Below are positions 9,462 to 18,155 of a stretch of DNA of 64,000 bases, piece by piece. This stretch comes from Spartobacteria bacterium UBA695. Its GTDB lineage: Bacteria; Verrucomicrobiota; Verrucomicrobiia; Chthoniobacterales; Chthoniobacteraceae. Within the stretch, counting starts at the first letter, position 1; every line of letters begins with the position of its first letter. A program made the position numbers and the translations under genes. Below the pieces are notes generated by a model. It ran no database searches, was not told where the DNA came from, and saw nothing but the letters and a program-made list of their open reading frames with translations. Location of the stretch: assembly GCA_002298145.1 (NCBI GenBank), contig DBMP01000023.1, positions 1 to 64,000 of the forward strand, written 5' to 3'.

Positions 9462-10646
9462 CTAGACCTTTGCGCACACCTCTGTGCATTCGTCAATTTC
9501 GATACCAACCGTCCGCCAAATCGGGCGAAGGTCAACCACGCGCTTCTCCTTCATCGCTTGGTCGATCCCAAAACACGTAATGGCGGACAACATCGCTTCG
9601 CGCATTCCAGCAATTGGCGGTTTCCCGTCAAGGATCGATTCAGCCAGGTACCGCGCCATAACGGCATCCCCACCAGCGTGCCCCTTCTCACCGCCTTCCT
9701 CAAAAACAATCCGAGTTTCCTCGATTTTAGAATCGAGCTCAATCGGTTGGGTCTCAATAAGACTAGTCGCAGCATCGGCACGAAGGCCGCCTTCCGTCCC
9801 GACCAGATAGAACCTTCGCTCGTGCAAGCCAGCACTGCAATTCGTATGGAACGTCGCGCGGACACCATTGGCATACTCCAGAATGGCCACTTGATTATCA
9901 ACAATCTCCTGTTTCCCATCAAACGGATCGCAGCGAACCTGAGTACCGGCCATCCGCCGCTGCTCCTTCTCATCGAGACGCGCGGCCAGCGATCTATTTT
10001 CCGGAGTAAAAAAGTTTAGCCCTCCAAAGCTAGCCACCTGCACCGGCACACTTTGAACAAGCCACTGAGCCACATCAATATCGTGGCAGCATTTCTCCAA
10101 AATATGAGGCCCGGAGTTGCAGATATTACGCCGCCAATTACCATGAATGAAGGCGCCGTGGTTAAACCCTAAGGTTTCATTAAATTCAAAAGAAACGATC
10201 TTCCCGATCGCCCCGGCCTGGCTGATCTCAAAAATCCGCTGGTAAAGCGGCGCATAGCGCAAAACAAGGCCGAAGAAAAACATTTTGCCCGAAGCCTCAT
10301 GCGCATCACGCATCGCAACACAGTCACTCAGCGTAGTAGCCAGCGGTTTCTCCGCAAAGACATGCTTGCCCGCCTCGAACGCCGCCACCACATGTTCCCG
10401 ATGGGCGGCATTCCACGACCCAACAAATGCCCAGTTTACTTCCGGCGCATCAAGCGCTTCTGCCCACGAAGAGCATGAAACGATTTCCGCAGGCCATTCC
10501 GCCCGCGCCGCTTTAATGGCTTCCGGGTTTGGATCAAAAACCCGGATCACCACCGGTCGAGAGAGCGCTTTGAGAAGATGTGCAATAACCGTCCGGAGGC
10601 GCCCACCGCAGCCAATCGCAGCAAAAGAAAGAGGAGTGTTTGACAT
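9462..10646 (-). CDS. Gfo/Idh/MocA family oxidoreductase
   Basis: Cytoplasmic NAD(P)-dependent sugar or cyclitol dehydrogenase of 394 residues. The N-terminal Rossmann motif reads AAIGCGGR, and the family Glu-Lys-Pro motif is at residues 99-101 (HVFAEKPLATTLSD). The C-terminal substrate domain has the characteristic GGVxx/His region in the form HILEKCCHDIDVAQW. The start ATG at 10646 places the Rossmann strand at residue 8, as is usual; an upstream in-frame start at 10691 would add a 15-residue tail. It is the promoter-proximal gene of the minus-strand operon that continues with the SGNH hydrolase and the secreted CBM9-like proteins. The intracellular step of using the released sugar is the natural inference; the exact substrate cannot be read from the sequence. 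Confidence 0.88.
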   Translation of the reverse strand: MSNTPLSFAAIGCGGRLRTVIAHLLKALSRPVVIRVFDPNPEAIKAARAEWPAEIVSCSSWAEALDAPEVNWAFVGSWNAAHREHVVAAFEAGKHVFAEKPLATTLSDCVAMRDAHEASGKMFFFGLVLRYAPLYQRIFEISQAGAIGKIVSFEFNETLGFNHGAFIHGNWRRNICNSGPHILEKCCHDIDVAQWLVQSVPVQVASFGGLNFFTPENRSLAARLDEKEQRRMAGTQVRCDPFDGKQEIVDNQVAILEYANGVRATFHTNCSAGLHERRFYLVGTEGGLRADAATSLIETQPIELDSKIEETRIVFEEGGEKGHAGGDAVMARYLAESILDGKPPIAGMREAMLSAITCFGIDQAMKEKRVVDLRPIWRTVGIEIDECTEVCAKV

Positions 10647-10759
10647 GGACGGATGATAATTCCTGCCGTTCAGCTTGATAATCGCATCCACGATGCAATG
10701 TTTAACATAAACGATGGATCTAATTGCTGCGAGCCTTGGTAATCGGCATAGCTATTACC

Positions 10760-10990
10760 TAGCCCAAGAAAAATGACACATAGAGCGCGGAATATTGATC
10801 TAAGACAAGGCGACGCACTAGGCGATTCAAAAGGCAGCAAGCCGGTCCGGGTCCAGACGGCAAAGAGATCATCATTCACAGTAAAATCCAGAAACACCAA
10901 GTCAGGCAGCCGCCAAAAAATACAATACCGAGCCGCTCGCCAATTAAAGCTCGGCGGGCAAACCTTGCGAAACTTGCATGAGCGAAACCG
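10760..10990 (-). pseudogene. Decayed SGNH/GDSL hydrolase fragment
   Basis: No intact gene lies here, but minus-strand frames carry remnants of an SGNH hydrolase. One frame reads LIGERLGIVFFGG (about 10910-10950), resembling block I of the IVFFGGSLT subfamily. Immediately after it another frame reads LPDLVFLDFTVNDD (about 10870-10906), the block III of the same subfamily. In an intact protein these blocks are about 80-100 residues apart, so a large internal deletion with frame change is implied. Further on, the first frame resumes with LLNRLVRRLVLDQYSALYVS (10765-10835), again matching the helix-strand that follows block III. The subfamily differs from the intact SGNH gene at 7777-9453. The call rests on motif reading only. 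Confidence 0.5.
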
Positions 10991-11177
10991 GATGCCCAAG
11001 TCCGTCAAAAGAAGGAAACGGATCATCATCTGATCACTCGAATTAATTATGCTGGTTGCGCGGTTATATTTCTCGTCGCCCCGAGTGAATTCGCGTTGAC
11101 AGCCCCACCACTGTGCATCAGTATTTTTGTGCTTAATATAGCGATATCGGTATCATCTTTAACCCTGGCGATTAAAA
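10991..11177. other. Intergenic region between divergent operon and AraC gene
   Basis: AT-richer non-coding stretch between the start of the Gfo/Idh/MocA-SGNH operon with its decayed upstream remnant and the AraC gene at 11178. A TTGACA hexamer at 11096-11101 and a TATTTT at 11122-11127 are 20 bp apart, which is too long for a confident sigma-70 promoter. The palindrome CGATATCG lies at 11142-11149, about 30 bp before the AraC ATG. The position suits regulatory sites for both divergent units, but nothing here is certain. Confidence 0.3.
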
Positions 11178-12128
11178 ATGAAAACACAATCCGCCAAAAT
11201 CCCCCCGAAGAAAAACTGTCCGATATGGTCACGCGCTGGTCTTTTTTCTGATCCTGTCGACTACGAACGGGGAGAACTCGCCCTTCCCCCCATTATCCCC
11301 CAACACATTTTATTTTTTTCCAGGCATTCCAGAAACTCACTTCTCAAGCAAACATCCAAAGTTAAGCATCATCGCTTTGTAATGATTATCATCCTGGAGG
11401 GATCCGGAGATGTATGCGTGGATGAGCGCATTTTCCATTGTGAAGGCGGACACATGCTTCTTCTCTTCCCCTTCCAGTTTCACCATTATCTATCTTTTCC
11501 ACAATCCGAGATCCGCTGGTTGTTCTGTACTTTCGAATTGAAGGAGCCCTCTGTTCTCGAACCCTTAAAGAACCGCCTCCGCCCGATCACGCCAAAGATT
11601 TTCGACATGATAAGGGAAATCGTCGAGGAGGTCCCTACCTCACAGCCTTACTCGCCCGAACAGGCGACCATGTTGCAACTTCGCCTTGCCCTCGTCCTGC
11701 ACCAACTGCTTTGCACCGACTCTGACAGCCCAAAACCATCGCCCGCTCCCGTGGTTGGCGAAGGAGCCATTCTCCTCGATAAAGTACATCAATACATCTA
11801 CAAAAACATCAGCAGAGAATTCAGCATTCAGGAACTCGCCCACCATGTCGGATACTCAGAAAGCCACCTTCGGAACCTCTTTCGTAATTTGATGCTGATG
11901 AGCTTGGGGCGGTATATCAACGAGCTCCGCTTGCGAAAAGCCACAGGTCTCCTTCACCAAGGGGATTTGAACATTTCGCAGGTTGCCGAAATGAGTGGTT
12001 ATTCTTCTCTGTTTTCATTTAGCCGAGCCTTTCGGCGAGCCTTGGATTGTTCTCCAAGCAAATATAAGGAAAACTGTCGCATCGCCAGGGAAAGTCAGAC
12101 AAACGGCGTCTACGAAACCAGCGGTTAA
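11178..12128 (+). CDS. AraC-family transcriptional regulator
   Basis: DNA-binding regulator of 316 residues. The N-terminal half is cupin-like (about 55-130, HHRFVMIIILEGSGDVCVDE and HMLLLFPFQFHHY), the usual sugar-sensing fold of this family. The C-terminal 100 residues form the double helix-turn-helix: FSIQELAHHVGYSESHLRNL then NISQVAEMSGYSSLFSFSRA and the closing FRRALDCSPSKYKE. It is divergent from the Gfo/Idh/MocA-SGNH-CBM9-like operon and convergent with a paralogous AraC gene at 12179. Both share the phrase FPFQFH in the cupin part. Activation of the neighbouring minus-strand operon is inferred from position alone. Confidence 0.9.
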   Translation: MKTQSAKIPPKKNCPIWSRAGLFSDPVDYERGELALPPIIPQHILFFSRHSRNSLLKQTSKVKHHRFVMIIILEGSGDVCVDERIFHCEGGHMLLLFPFQFHHYLSFPQSEIRWLFCTFELKEPSVLEPLKNRLRPITPKIFDMIREIVEEVPTSQPYSPEQATMLQLRLALVLHQLLCTDSDSPKPSPAPVVGEGAILLDKVHQYIYKNISREFSIQELAHHVGYSESHLRNLFRNLMLMSLGRYINELRLRKATGLLHQGDLNISQVAEMSGYSSLFSFSRAFRRALDCSPSKYKENCRIARESQTNGVYETSG

Positions 12129-12178
12129 AGCGATATTTTTCCACCTGCGGCGCACAAAGCGCCATTTAAAGCGCAAGG

Positions 12179-13087
12179 CTACTTCGCAAACGTGCCCCCC
12201 GGATGGTTATTTGGTGAATACACCCCCTGGCGGTAGTCCCTGGGAGAAACACCGCGTTCCGTTTTGAAAGTCCGGCTGAATGAATAGACCGATTCAAAAC
12301 CACACTTTTCGCCCACTTCACCAACGGTAAGCCCCGTAGTATGCAGCAGATTGCAAGCCTGCTGGATGCGCAGATGGCGAATATGCCGTCCAATGCTATA
12401 ACCGGTGGCCGCGCGGAAACGCCCTCTGAGGTGGCTTTCGGATTGCCCGATAGCGCAAGCCAATTCCTTGAGGCCAAAAGGTCGGTCCAGCCGTGCGAGA
12501 ATGTAACGATTCACGCGCGTCAAAAGATTCGCATCGGCTCCCACGGAGCTGGCCGTGAACCTCTTTCGGCTGGAACCTATCTTGCTAAGGCGTCCCAACA
12601 AAAGCCCGAGATGCAGAGGAAGCAACTCCTGCCGTTCCTTCTCAAGCCAGCACTGGATCAACTCCCCCAGTAAAACAATCTCCGTCGGGCCAAGAGTGCG
12701 CGAGGGCGATGAGCGCAGCGGCGCAATGGCCTCGAGAGCGAAACTTTCAAACGTAATAAAGACCCAGCAAATATCATCTGGGCACACCTCCATATAGGAG
12801 TGAAATTGGAATGGGAAAATGAGTTGGGCCTGTCCCTCCTGGATCATAAAGCTCTCGGCATCCAGGCAAATCCGCCCTGAACCGTGGAGGGCGATCAAGA
12901 GAACACAGCGGTGATGCTGCGTACGCTGACGGGGCGAAGGTTTCAGCAACTCGGCCACTCCCTGGCGAGCAAAACAGAGGATATTTCCAGGCAATGGGCC
13001 CATCGGCGCTGCCACGCCCTCCAGGTAATTCACAGGGGTTGCAATCTTTGCGGCGAGTTGCCGAATGCTCATCAGCTCAGACTTCAT
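12179..13087 (-). CDS. AraC-family transcriptional regulator (paralogue of 11178 gene)
   Basis: Regulator of 302 residues with the same architecture as the convergent neighbour. The cupin-like N-terminus has QHHRCVLLIALHGSGRICLD and QAQLIFPFQFHSY. The C-terminal double helix-turn-helix reads FGLKELACAIGQSESHLRGR and TVGEVGEKCGFESVYSFSR, closing with FKTERGVSPRDYR. The ATG at 13087 is preferred to the TTG at 13105. It is divergent from the amino-sugar operon that starts at 13186, with only about 100 bp between the starts, so it is the best candidate regulator of that operon. The small gap to the convergent AraC gene contains GGCGC/GCGCC (12149-12163) but no clear terminator tract. Confidence 0.88.
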   Translation of the reverse strand: MKSELMSIRQLAAKIATPVNYLEGVAAPMGPLPGNILCFARQGVAELLKPSPRQRTQHHRCVLLIALHGSGRICLDAESFMIQEGQAQLIFPFQFHSYMEVCPDDICWVFITFESFALEAIAPLRSSPSRTLGPTEIVLLGELIQCWLEKERQELLPLHLGLLLGRLSKIGSSRKRFTASSVGADANLLTRVNRYILARLDRPFGLKELACAIGQSESHLRGRFRAATGYSIGRHIRHLRIQQACNLLHTTGLTVGEVGEKCGFESVYSFSRTFKTERGVSPRDYRQGVYSPNNHPGGTFAK

Positions 13088-13185
13088 TGTCGAAAATGTT
13101 AACAATACAATCGGAATCCCTATTTTTTAGCTAAACCGACTCTGGCACAGTGCAAGGCATTGGTTCAACCCTGTTTTTGCACTTT

Positions 13186-14580
13186 ATGGACATCTCTCCC
13201 AAACACCGGCCCGTGCTCGATCCGGGCTTCTTACCGGCAATTCTCTGGAATCGCGCCTACCGAATGTGCGTGGAGTCCCATCCTGCCGCAGAGCCCCTTC
13301 GAATTGCCCTGGAGCGAGGTGACGGCACCCGCTCTGTTTATAATACGAAAGTGCTGCCTAACACCGGCTCCAATAGCGCGCTGAACCGGAAGTATGTGGA
13401 GCGGCTGCTCAAATTTCTGCTCTGGCAACGGGGGGGCTACCGAGTAACAATCGGAGGCAATCCCGCACTGGCCGCCATGATGAGGGATATCTATCGTCCC
13501 GGGGGTACGCGGGCGTTCGATTGCGAGTTCATGGGCGAAAAAGTCTATGGCCGCCCGATGATCGTCGAAAATTGCGCATACGACGCCCTGCCGCAACCCC
13601 GCGAAAGCTCAATCCCACTGGGGCGCAACCTGGACGGCTGCCGGATCGGATTTGACCTCGGCGGCAGCGACCGGAAATGCGCGGCGCTCATCGATGGAAA
13701 AGTGGTCTTCTCCGAAGAGGTGGCGTGGGACCCGTATTTTGAGAGTAATCCCCAATACCATTTCAATGGCATCCACGACAGCCTCCAACGGGCCGCCGCC
13801 CACCTCCCGCGCGTCGATGCCATTGGCGGAAGCTCGGCGGGCGTCTACGTGAATAACGAAGTCCGCGTGGCCTCGCTTTTCCGGGGCGTTTCAAAGGAAA
13901 ATTTCGAACAGCGCGTTCGGGGCATTTTTTCCGACCTAAAGAAACAGTGGAAGGACATCCCTTTTGAAGTGGTAAACGATGGCGAAGTCACCGCGTTGGC
14001 GGGGTCCCTTTCCATGGGCGACAACGCCGTTTTGGGCATCTCGATGGGCACCAGTCTTGCCAGCGGCTATGTGGATCCCCAGGGCCACATCCTACCCTGG
14101 TTGAATGAACTAGCGTTCGCGCCCATCGACTACCGCGATGATGCCCCGGTGGATGAATGGTCTGGAGACATCGGCTGCGGCGTCCAGTATTTCTCCCAGC
14201 AAGCCGTGGCGCGGCTCATTCCTCATGCCGGCATCAGCGTCTCCGCCGGAACACCGCTCGCTCAACAACTCTTGGAAGTTCAAAAGCTAATGAAAGCGGG
14301 AGACCAACGCGCCCGTAATATTTACGAAACCATCGGAGTCTACTTCGGCTACGCCGTGGCGCATTACGCAGAATTCTACGAAGTGCGCAACCTCCTCATC
14401 CTGGGGCGCGTCACCTCGGGAGAAGGCGGCGAAGTCATCCTTGAAAAAGCCGCTGCCGTCTTGCGGGATGAATTTCCCGACCTGGCCCAATGCCTCCAAT
14501 TACGAACGCCCAACGAGCAGGATAAACGGCACGGCCAAGCCATCGCAGCAGCCAGCCTGCCCAAGCTACCCACCTTATGA
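13186..14580 (+). CDS. ROK-like sugar kinase with N-terminal extension
   Basis: Protein of 464 residues whose second two-thirds resemble ASKHA/ROK sugar kinases. It contains the phosphate-1 motif GFDLGGSDRK (155-164), the catalytic-type stretch FEVVNDGEVTALAG and the phosphate-2 motif VLGISMGTSLASGY. The ROK zinc motif (CxCGxxGCxE) is not visible, and about 150 residues precede the kinase fold, which is longer than the usual 300-residue ROK enzyme. It overlaps the downstream PIG-L gene by 4 bp (ATGA) and is co-directional with nagB. This supports phosphorylation of N-acetylglucosamine or a related amino sugar at the head of an amino-sugar pathway. The ATG at 13186 is chosen over a GTG at 13150. 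Confidence 0.75.
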   Translation: MDISPKHRPVLDPGFLPAILWNRAYRMCVESHPAAEPLRIALERGDGTRSVYNTKVLPNTGSNSALNRKYVERLLKFLLWQRGGYRVTIGGNPALAAMMRDIYRPGGTRAFDCEFMGEKVYGRPMIVENCAYDALPQPRESSIPLGRNLDGCRIGFDLGGSDRKCAALIDGKVVFSEEVAWDPYFESNPQYHFNGIHDSLQRAAAHLPRVDAIGGSSAGVYVNNEVRVASLFRGVSKENFEQRVRGIFSDLKKQWKDIPFEVVNDGEVTALAGSLSMGDNAVLGISMGTSLASGYVDPQGHILPWLNELAFAPIDYRDDAPVDEWSGDIGCGVQYFSQQAVARLIPHAGISVSAGTPLAQQLLEVQKLMKAGDQRARNIYETIGVYFGYAVAHYAEFYEVRNLLILGRVTSGEGGEVILEKAAAVLRDEFPDLAQCLQLRTPNEQDKRHGQAIAAASLPKLPTL

Positions 14581-15434
14581 AACTCAACAACCCCGAAGCC
14601 CGCATCTTTATTCCAGACGCCACCGTCACCGACGAAGCGCTCCGGCGCATCACCCACCTGGGAATCGGCGCGCATCAGGACGACCTGGAATTCATGGCCA
14701 TCCACGGCATCCTCACCTGTTATCATAACGAGAAAGAATGGTTTGGAGGCATTACATGCACCAACGGCGCGGGAAGTTCCCGCATTGGGCCCTACGCGCA
14801 GTTTACCGATGAACAGATGCAAGCAGTGCGGCGCACAGAACAGGAAGCCGCTGCCACAATAGGGCATTACAGCGCCATGGTTCAGCTCGACTACCCAAGC
14901 TGTGCCGTCAAAAGCCCTAACGATCCCTCGCTAAAGGACGACCTGAAGCGACTCCTGCAAGTAACTCACCCCCGCGTCGTCTATACCCACAACCTTGCTG
15001 ACAAACACGACACCCATCTCGGCGTCGCCATCGCGGCCCTGGAAGCGATGCGGGAATTGCCCGCCGACCAACGCCCGGAGGCCGTCTACGGCTGCGAAAT
15101 CTGGCGCTCCCTCGATTGGATGCCAGACGAAGACAAGGTAGTCCAGGATGTCAGCGCCCATGAGAACCTCGCCGCCGCGCTCAACGGCGTCTTCGATTCG
15201 CAGATCGCCGGAGGCAAGCGCTATGACCTCGCAACCTTGGGGCGGCGGCGCGCCAATGCCACATTCTTCGCCTCTCATGACACCGACCGCTCGCAAATGC
15301 TCACCTTCGCCATGGACCTCACCCCGCTCGTGGCAGATCCATCGCTAAACATCGTGGATTTCGTCACCGTCTACATCCAGAAATTGGAAGCCCAAGTGCG
15401 GTCCGCGCTCACAAAACGGCTAGGCATCAGCTAG
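14577..15434 (+). CDS. PIG-L/LmbE-family deacetylase
   Basis: Zinc-dependent N-deacetylase family member of 285 residues. The metal motif AHQDD is at 32-36 (His33, Asp36) and the second motif HDTH at 144-147. Family members remove acetyl from GlcNAc-containing substrates. The gene is translationally coupled (4-bp overlap) to the kinase gene and lies 27 bp before nagB. In ordinary GlcNAc catabolism the deacetylation of GlcNAc-6-phosphate is done by NagA, an amidohydrolase, and no NagA gene is in this cluster. The simplest inference is that this enzyme supplies the deacetylation step, either on the free sugar or on its phosphate. Confidence 0.85.
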   Translation: MKLNNPEARIFIPDATVTDEALRRITHLGIGAHQDDLEFMAIHGILTCYHNEKEWFGGITCTNGAGSSRIGPYAQFTDEQMQAVRRTEQEAAATIGHYSAMVQLDYPSCAVKSPNDPSLKDDLKRLLQVTHPRVVYTHNLADKHDTHLGVAIAALEAMRELPADQRPEAVYGCEIWRSLDWMPDEDKVVQDVSAHENLAAALNGVFDSQIAGGKRYDLATLGRRRANATFFASHDTDRSQMLTFAMDLTPLVADPSLNIVDFVTVYIQKLEAQVRSALTKRLGIS

Positions 15435-15461
15435 CCCCCCACCCTTTCAAACCTACTACTT

Positions 15462-16292
15462 ATGGAAATCATCATCCAACCGGATCTCCACAGCGGAACG
15501 GAACTCGGAGCGCGCATCATGGAAGCGCTGATCCGCACCAAGCCCAACGCCGTTCTCGGCCTAGCCACAGGCAGCACGCCCGTGGCGCTCTACTGCGAAC
15601 TAATCCGCATGCACCGCGAGGAAGGCCTCGACTTCAGCCAACTCACCACATTCAACCTCGATGAATACGTCGGCCTCTCAGCAAAGCATCCGGCCTCCTA
15701 TCACCGCTTCATGCAGGAGAATTTGCTCAGCCATGTAAACATCCGCCATGATCGCATCCATATTCCCGACGGCATGACGGAGGACATCCCAACATTTTGC
15801 AGAGATTACGAAGCCGCCATCGTCAAAGCCGGTGGTATAGACCTCCAACTGCTCGGAATCGGGCATGACGGGCATATCGGATTCAACGAACCCAGCTCCT
15901 CGCTCGGTTCACGCACCCGCATCAAGACACTCACCGAAAACACCGTAGCGGCAAACCAGCGTTTCTTTTCGTCCGAGGAAAAGGTACCACTACATGTGAT
16001 CACCATGGGGGTTGGCACCATCATGGAAGCGCGCACCTGCCTGCTCCTGGCCTTTGGGAAAGGAAAAGCGGAAGCGGTCGCCGCGATGGCCGAAGGCCCC
16101 ATCACCGCCATGTGCCCCGCGTCGATATTGCAAATGCATCCGCACGCCATTCTCATCGTCGACGAAGCCGCAGCCAGCCAGCTCAAGCGAGCTGACTACT
16201 ATCGCCACGTCTACGCCAATAAGCCGCCATTCCAGCACCGAGAAATGCAAAAACCAAATTTCATCGCAAGTCACTCAGAATTAACACAATGA
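15462..16292 (+). CDS. nagB: Glucosamine-6-phosphate deaminase NagB
   Basis: Converts glucosamine-6-phosphate to fructose-6-phosphate and ammonia. The 276-residue length fits the family. Conserved features are the phosphate loop LATGSTP (34-40), NLDEYVGL with the general base Asp67, and GHDGHIGFNEP carrying Asp136, His138 and Glu143. The last residues after HVYANKP are a short extra tail. It closes the kinase-deacetylase-deaminase operon, so amino sugars taken up by the cell feed directly into glycolysis. Confidence 0.95.
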   Translation: MEIIIQPDLHSGTELGARIMEALIRTKPNAVLGLATGSTPVALYCELIRMHREEGLDFSQLTTFNLDEYVGLSAKHPASYHRFMQENLLSHVNIRHDRIHIPDGMTEDIPTFCRDYEAAIVKAGGIDLQLLGIGHDGHIGFNEPSSSLGSRTRIKTLTENTVAANQRFFSSEEKVPLHVITMGVGTIMEARTCLLLAFGKGKAEAVAAMAEGPITAMCPASILQMHPHAILIVDEAAASQLKRADYYRHVYANKPPFQHREMQKPNFIASHSELTQ

Positions 16293-16500
16293 GAGATCAG
16301 AAAACTCGATAATTTCGTTCTAAATACAGGCAGCTCAACCTCCTTGCGTTTTCTCATTGGCCTGCCCCCGGCGGCAGCTTGGATAACAGTCCTCCTCCGT
16401 TTCGCCTTCGCAACCGCGGATTCTTTGCGCCACACAGGCCAAAAAAACTCCCAATCCGCCGCTTGCGCTCCCGCCCGTCATGCGGCAATATCGACCGCTT

Positions 16501-18084
16501 ATGTCCGAGCCCGCCAACGTTTCCAAGATCGTCATCCTCGACTTTGGGTCCCAATACACCCAGGTCATCGCCCGGCGCATTCGCGAATGCCAGGTCTATT
16601 CGCAAATCCTCAAGTACAACACCCCGGCCACTGAAATCGCCAAAATCGGCGCGCGCGGCGTCATCCTTTCCGGCGGTCCCAGCAGCGTTTACTCTGAAAA
16701 CGCTCCCCAGATCGACCCGGCGGTGTTCGAGTTGGGCGTGCCGGTCCTCGGCATCTGTTATGGCCTCCAGCTCATGGGCTTCCACCTGGGCGGCAAAGTC
16801 GAGCACTCCCAGCGGCGCGAATACGGCGCGGGCCAGGTTTTCATCACCGACGAGGGGGGGAAGCGCATCGCATGCGACCTCTTTGACGGTCTCCCCGAGA
16901 GCATCGACGTCTGGAACAGCCACGGCGACAAATTGACCAAGCTCCCCGCGGGCTTTCGCGCCGTGGGTCATACGAATAACTCCCCCTTCGCGGTCATCGA
17001 GAACCCCACCAAGCGCTTCTACGGCCTGCAATTCCACCCCGAAGTGGCCCACACCCCGCGCGGCAAGGAACTCATCGAGAATTTCGTCTACAAAATCTGC
17101 GGCTGCAAGATGGACTGGACCATGGGCTCCTTCATCGACCAGACCTGCGAGGAAATCCGCCAGAAGGTGGGCACCGATCACGTCGTGCTCGGCTTGAGCG
17201 GCGGCGTCGACTCCTCCGTGGCGGCCGCTCTGCTGCACAAAGCCATCGGGCCGCAGCTCACCTGCGTATTCGTCAACAACGGCCTGCTGCGCGCCAACGA
17301 AGCCGAAGCCGTCCAGAAGCTCTACGGCGAGAATTTCCAGATCAACCTGAAATACGTCGACGCCACCGAGCGTTTCCTGACCAAACTGGCGGGCGTCACC
17401 GATCCCGAGACCAAGCGCAAGATCATCGGCGGCGAATTCATCCGTGTTTTTGAGAGCGCCGTACGCGAGCTGACCACCTCGGGCCAGAACTTCAAATACC
17501 TCGCCCAGGGGACCCTCTACCCGGACGTCATCGAGAGCGTTTCCATTTCCGGCAACCCGGCCGCGCTCATCAAGAGCCACCACAACGTCGGCGGCCTCCC
17601 GCCCGACCTCAAGTTTTCCCTCATCGAACCGCTACGCCAGCTCTTCAAAGACGAAGTGCGCCAGGTGGGCCTCCAGCTCGGCCTGCCGAAGGAAGTCGTC
17701 TACCGCCAGCCCTTCCCGGGGCCGGGCCTCGCCGTGCGCATCGTGGGCGAGATCACGCCCGAGCGCCTGCGCATCCTGCGCGACGCCGACTCCATCGTGG
17801 TCAGCGAAATGAAAGCCAGCGACTGGTACTACAAAGTCTGGCAGTCCTTCGCCGTACTACTGCCCGTGCGTTCCGTGGGCGTCATGGGCGACGAACGCAC
17901 CTACGAGCACACCATCGCGCTGCGCATCGTAGAGAGCCAGGACGGCATGACCGCCGACTGGGTGCGCCTCCCCTACGAAGTACTCGGCAAGATCTCCTCC
18001 CGCATCATCAACGAGGTCAAGGGGGTCAACCGCGTTTGCTACGACATTTCGAGCAAACCGCCGAGCACCATCGAATGGGAATAA
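16501..18084 (+). CDS. guaA: GMP synthase (glutamine-hydrolysing)
   Basis: Catalyses the last step of GMP synthesis, XMP + glutamine + ATP to GMP. The 527 residues contain the class I glutamine amidotransferase domain first: GICYGLQ with nucleophile Cys86, and QFHPEVAHTP with His179 and Glu181. The ATP-pyrophosphatase domain follows (LGLSGGVDSS, 231-239), then the dimerisation domain ending in the family C-terminus KPPSTIEWE. The start ATG at 16501 gives the expected short N-terminus; an in-frame ATG at 16480 adds seven residues. It follows 208 bp of non-coding DNA after nagB and appears to be an independent unit. Confidence 0.97.
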   Translation: MSEPANVSKIVILDFGSQYTQVIARRIRECQVYSQILKYNTPATEIAKIGARGVILSGGPSSVYSENAPQIDPAVFELGVPVLGICYGLQLMGFHLGGKVEHSQRREYGAGQVFITDEGGKRIACDLFDGLPESIDVWNSHGDKLTKLPAGFRAVGHTNNSPFAVIENPTKRFYGLQFHPEVAHTPRGKELIENFVYKICGCKMDWTMGSFIDQTCEEIRQKVGTDHVVLGLSGGVDSSVAAALLHKAIGPQLTCVFVNNGLLRANEAEAVQKLYGENFQINLKYVDATERFLTKLAGVTDPETKRKIIGGEFIRVFESAVRELTTSGQNFKYLAQGTLYPDVIESVSISGNPAALIKSHHNVGGLPPDLKFSLIEPLRQLFKDEVRQVGLQLGLPKEVVYRQPFPGPGLAVRIVGEITPERLRILRDADSIVVSEMKASDWYYKVWQSFAVLLPVRSVGVMGDERTYEHTIALRIVESQDGMTADWVRLPYEVLGKISSRIINEVKGVNRVCYDISSKPPSTIEWE

Positions 18085-18155
18085 CCCCCCATCCGAATTA
18101 CGCACTCCCATTTTTAAAGGGAAATTAACCATTTCCCTGTTATCTTGTGGACGCC

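Noticed and set aside
12149..12163. GGCGC-ACAAA-GCGCC hairpin between the convergent AraC genes
   Set aside because: Only five base pairs and no adjoining T-run on either strand, so not called as a terminator.
16354..17583. Open frame of about 400 codons antisense to guaA
   Set aside because: Composition-driven shadow of guaA; no recognisable motif and no ribosome site.
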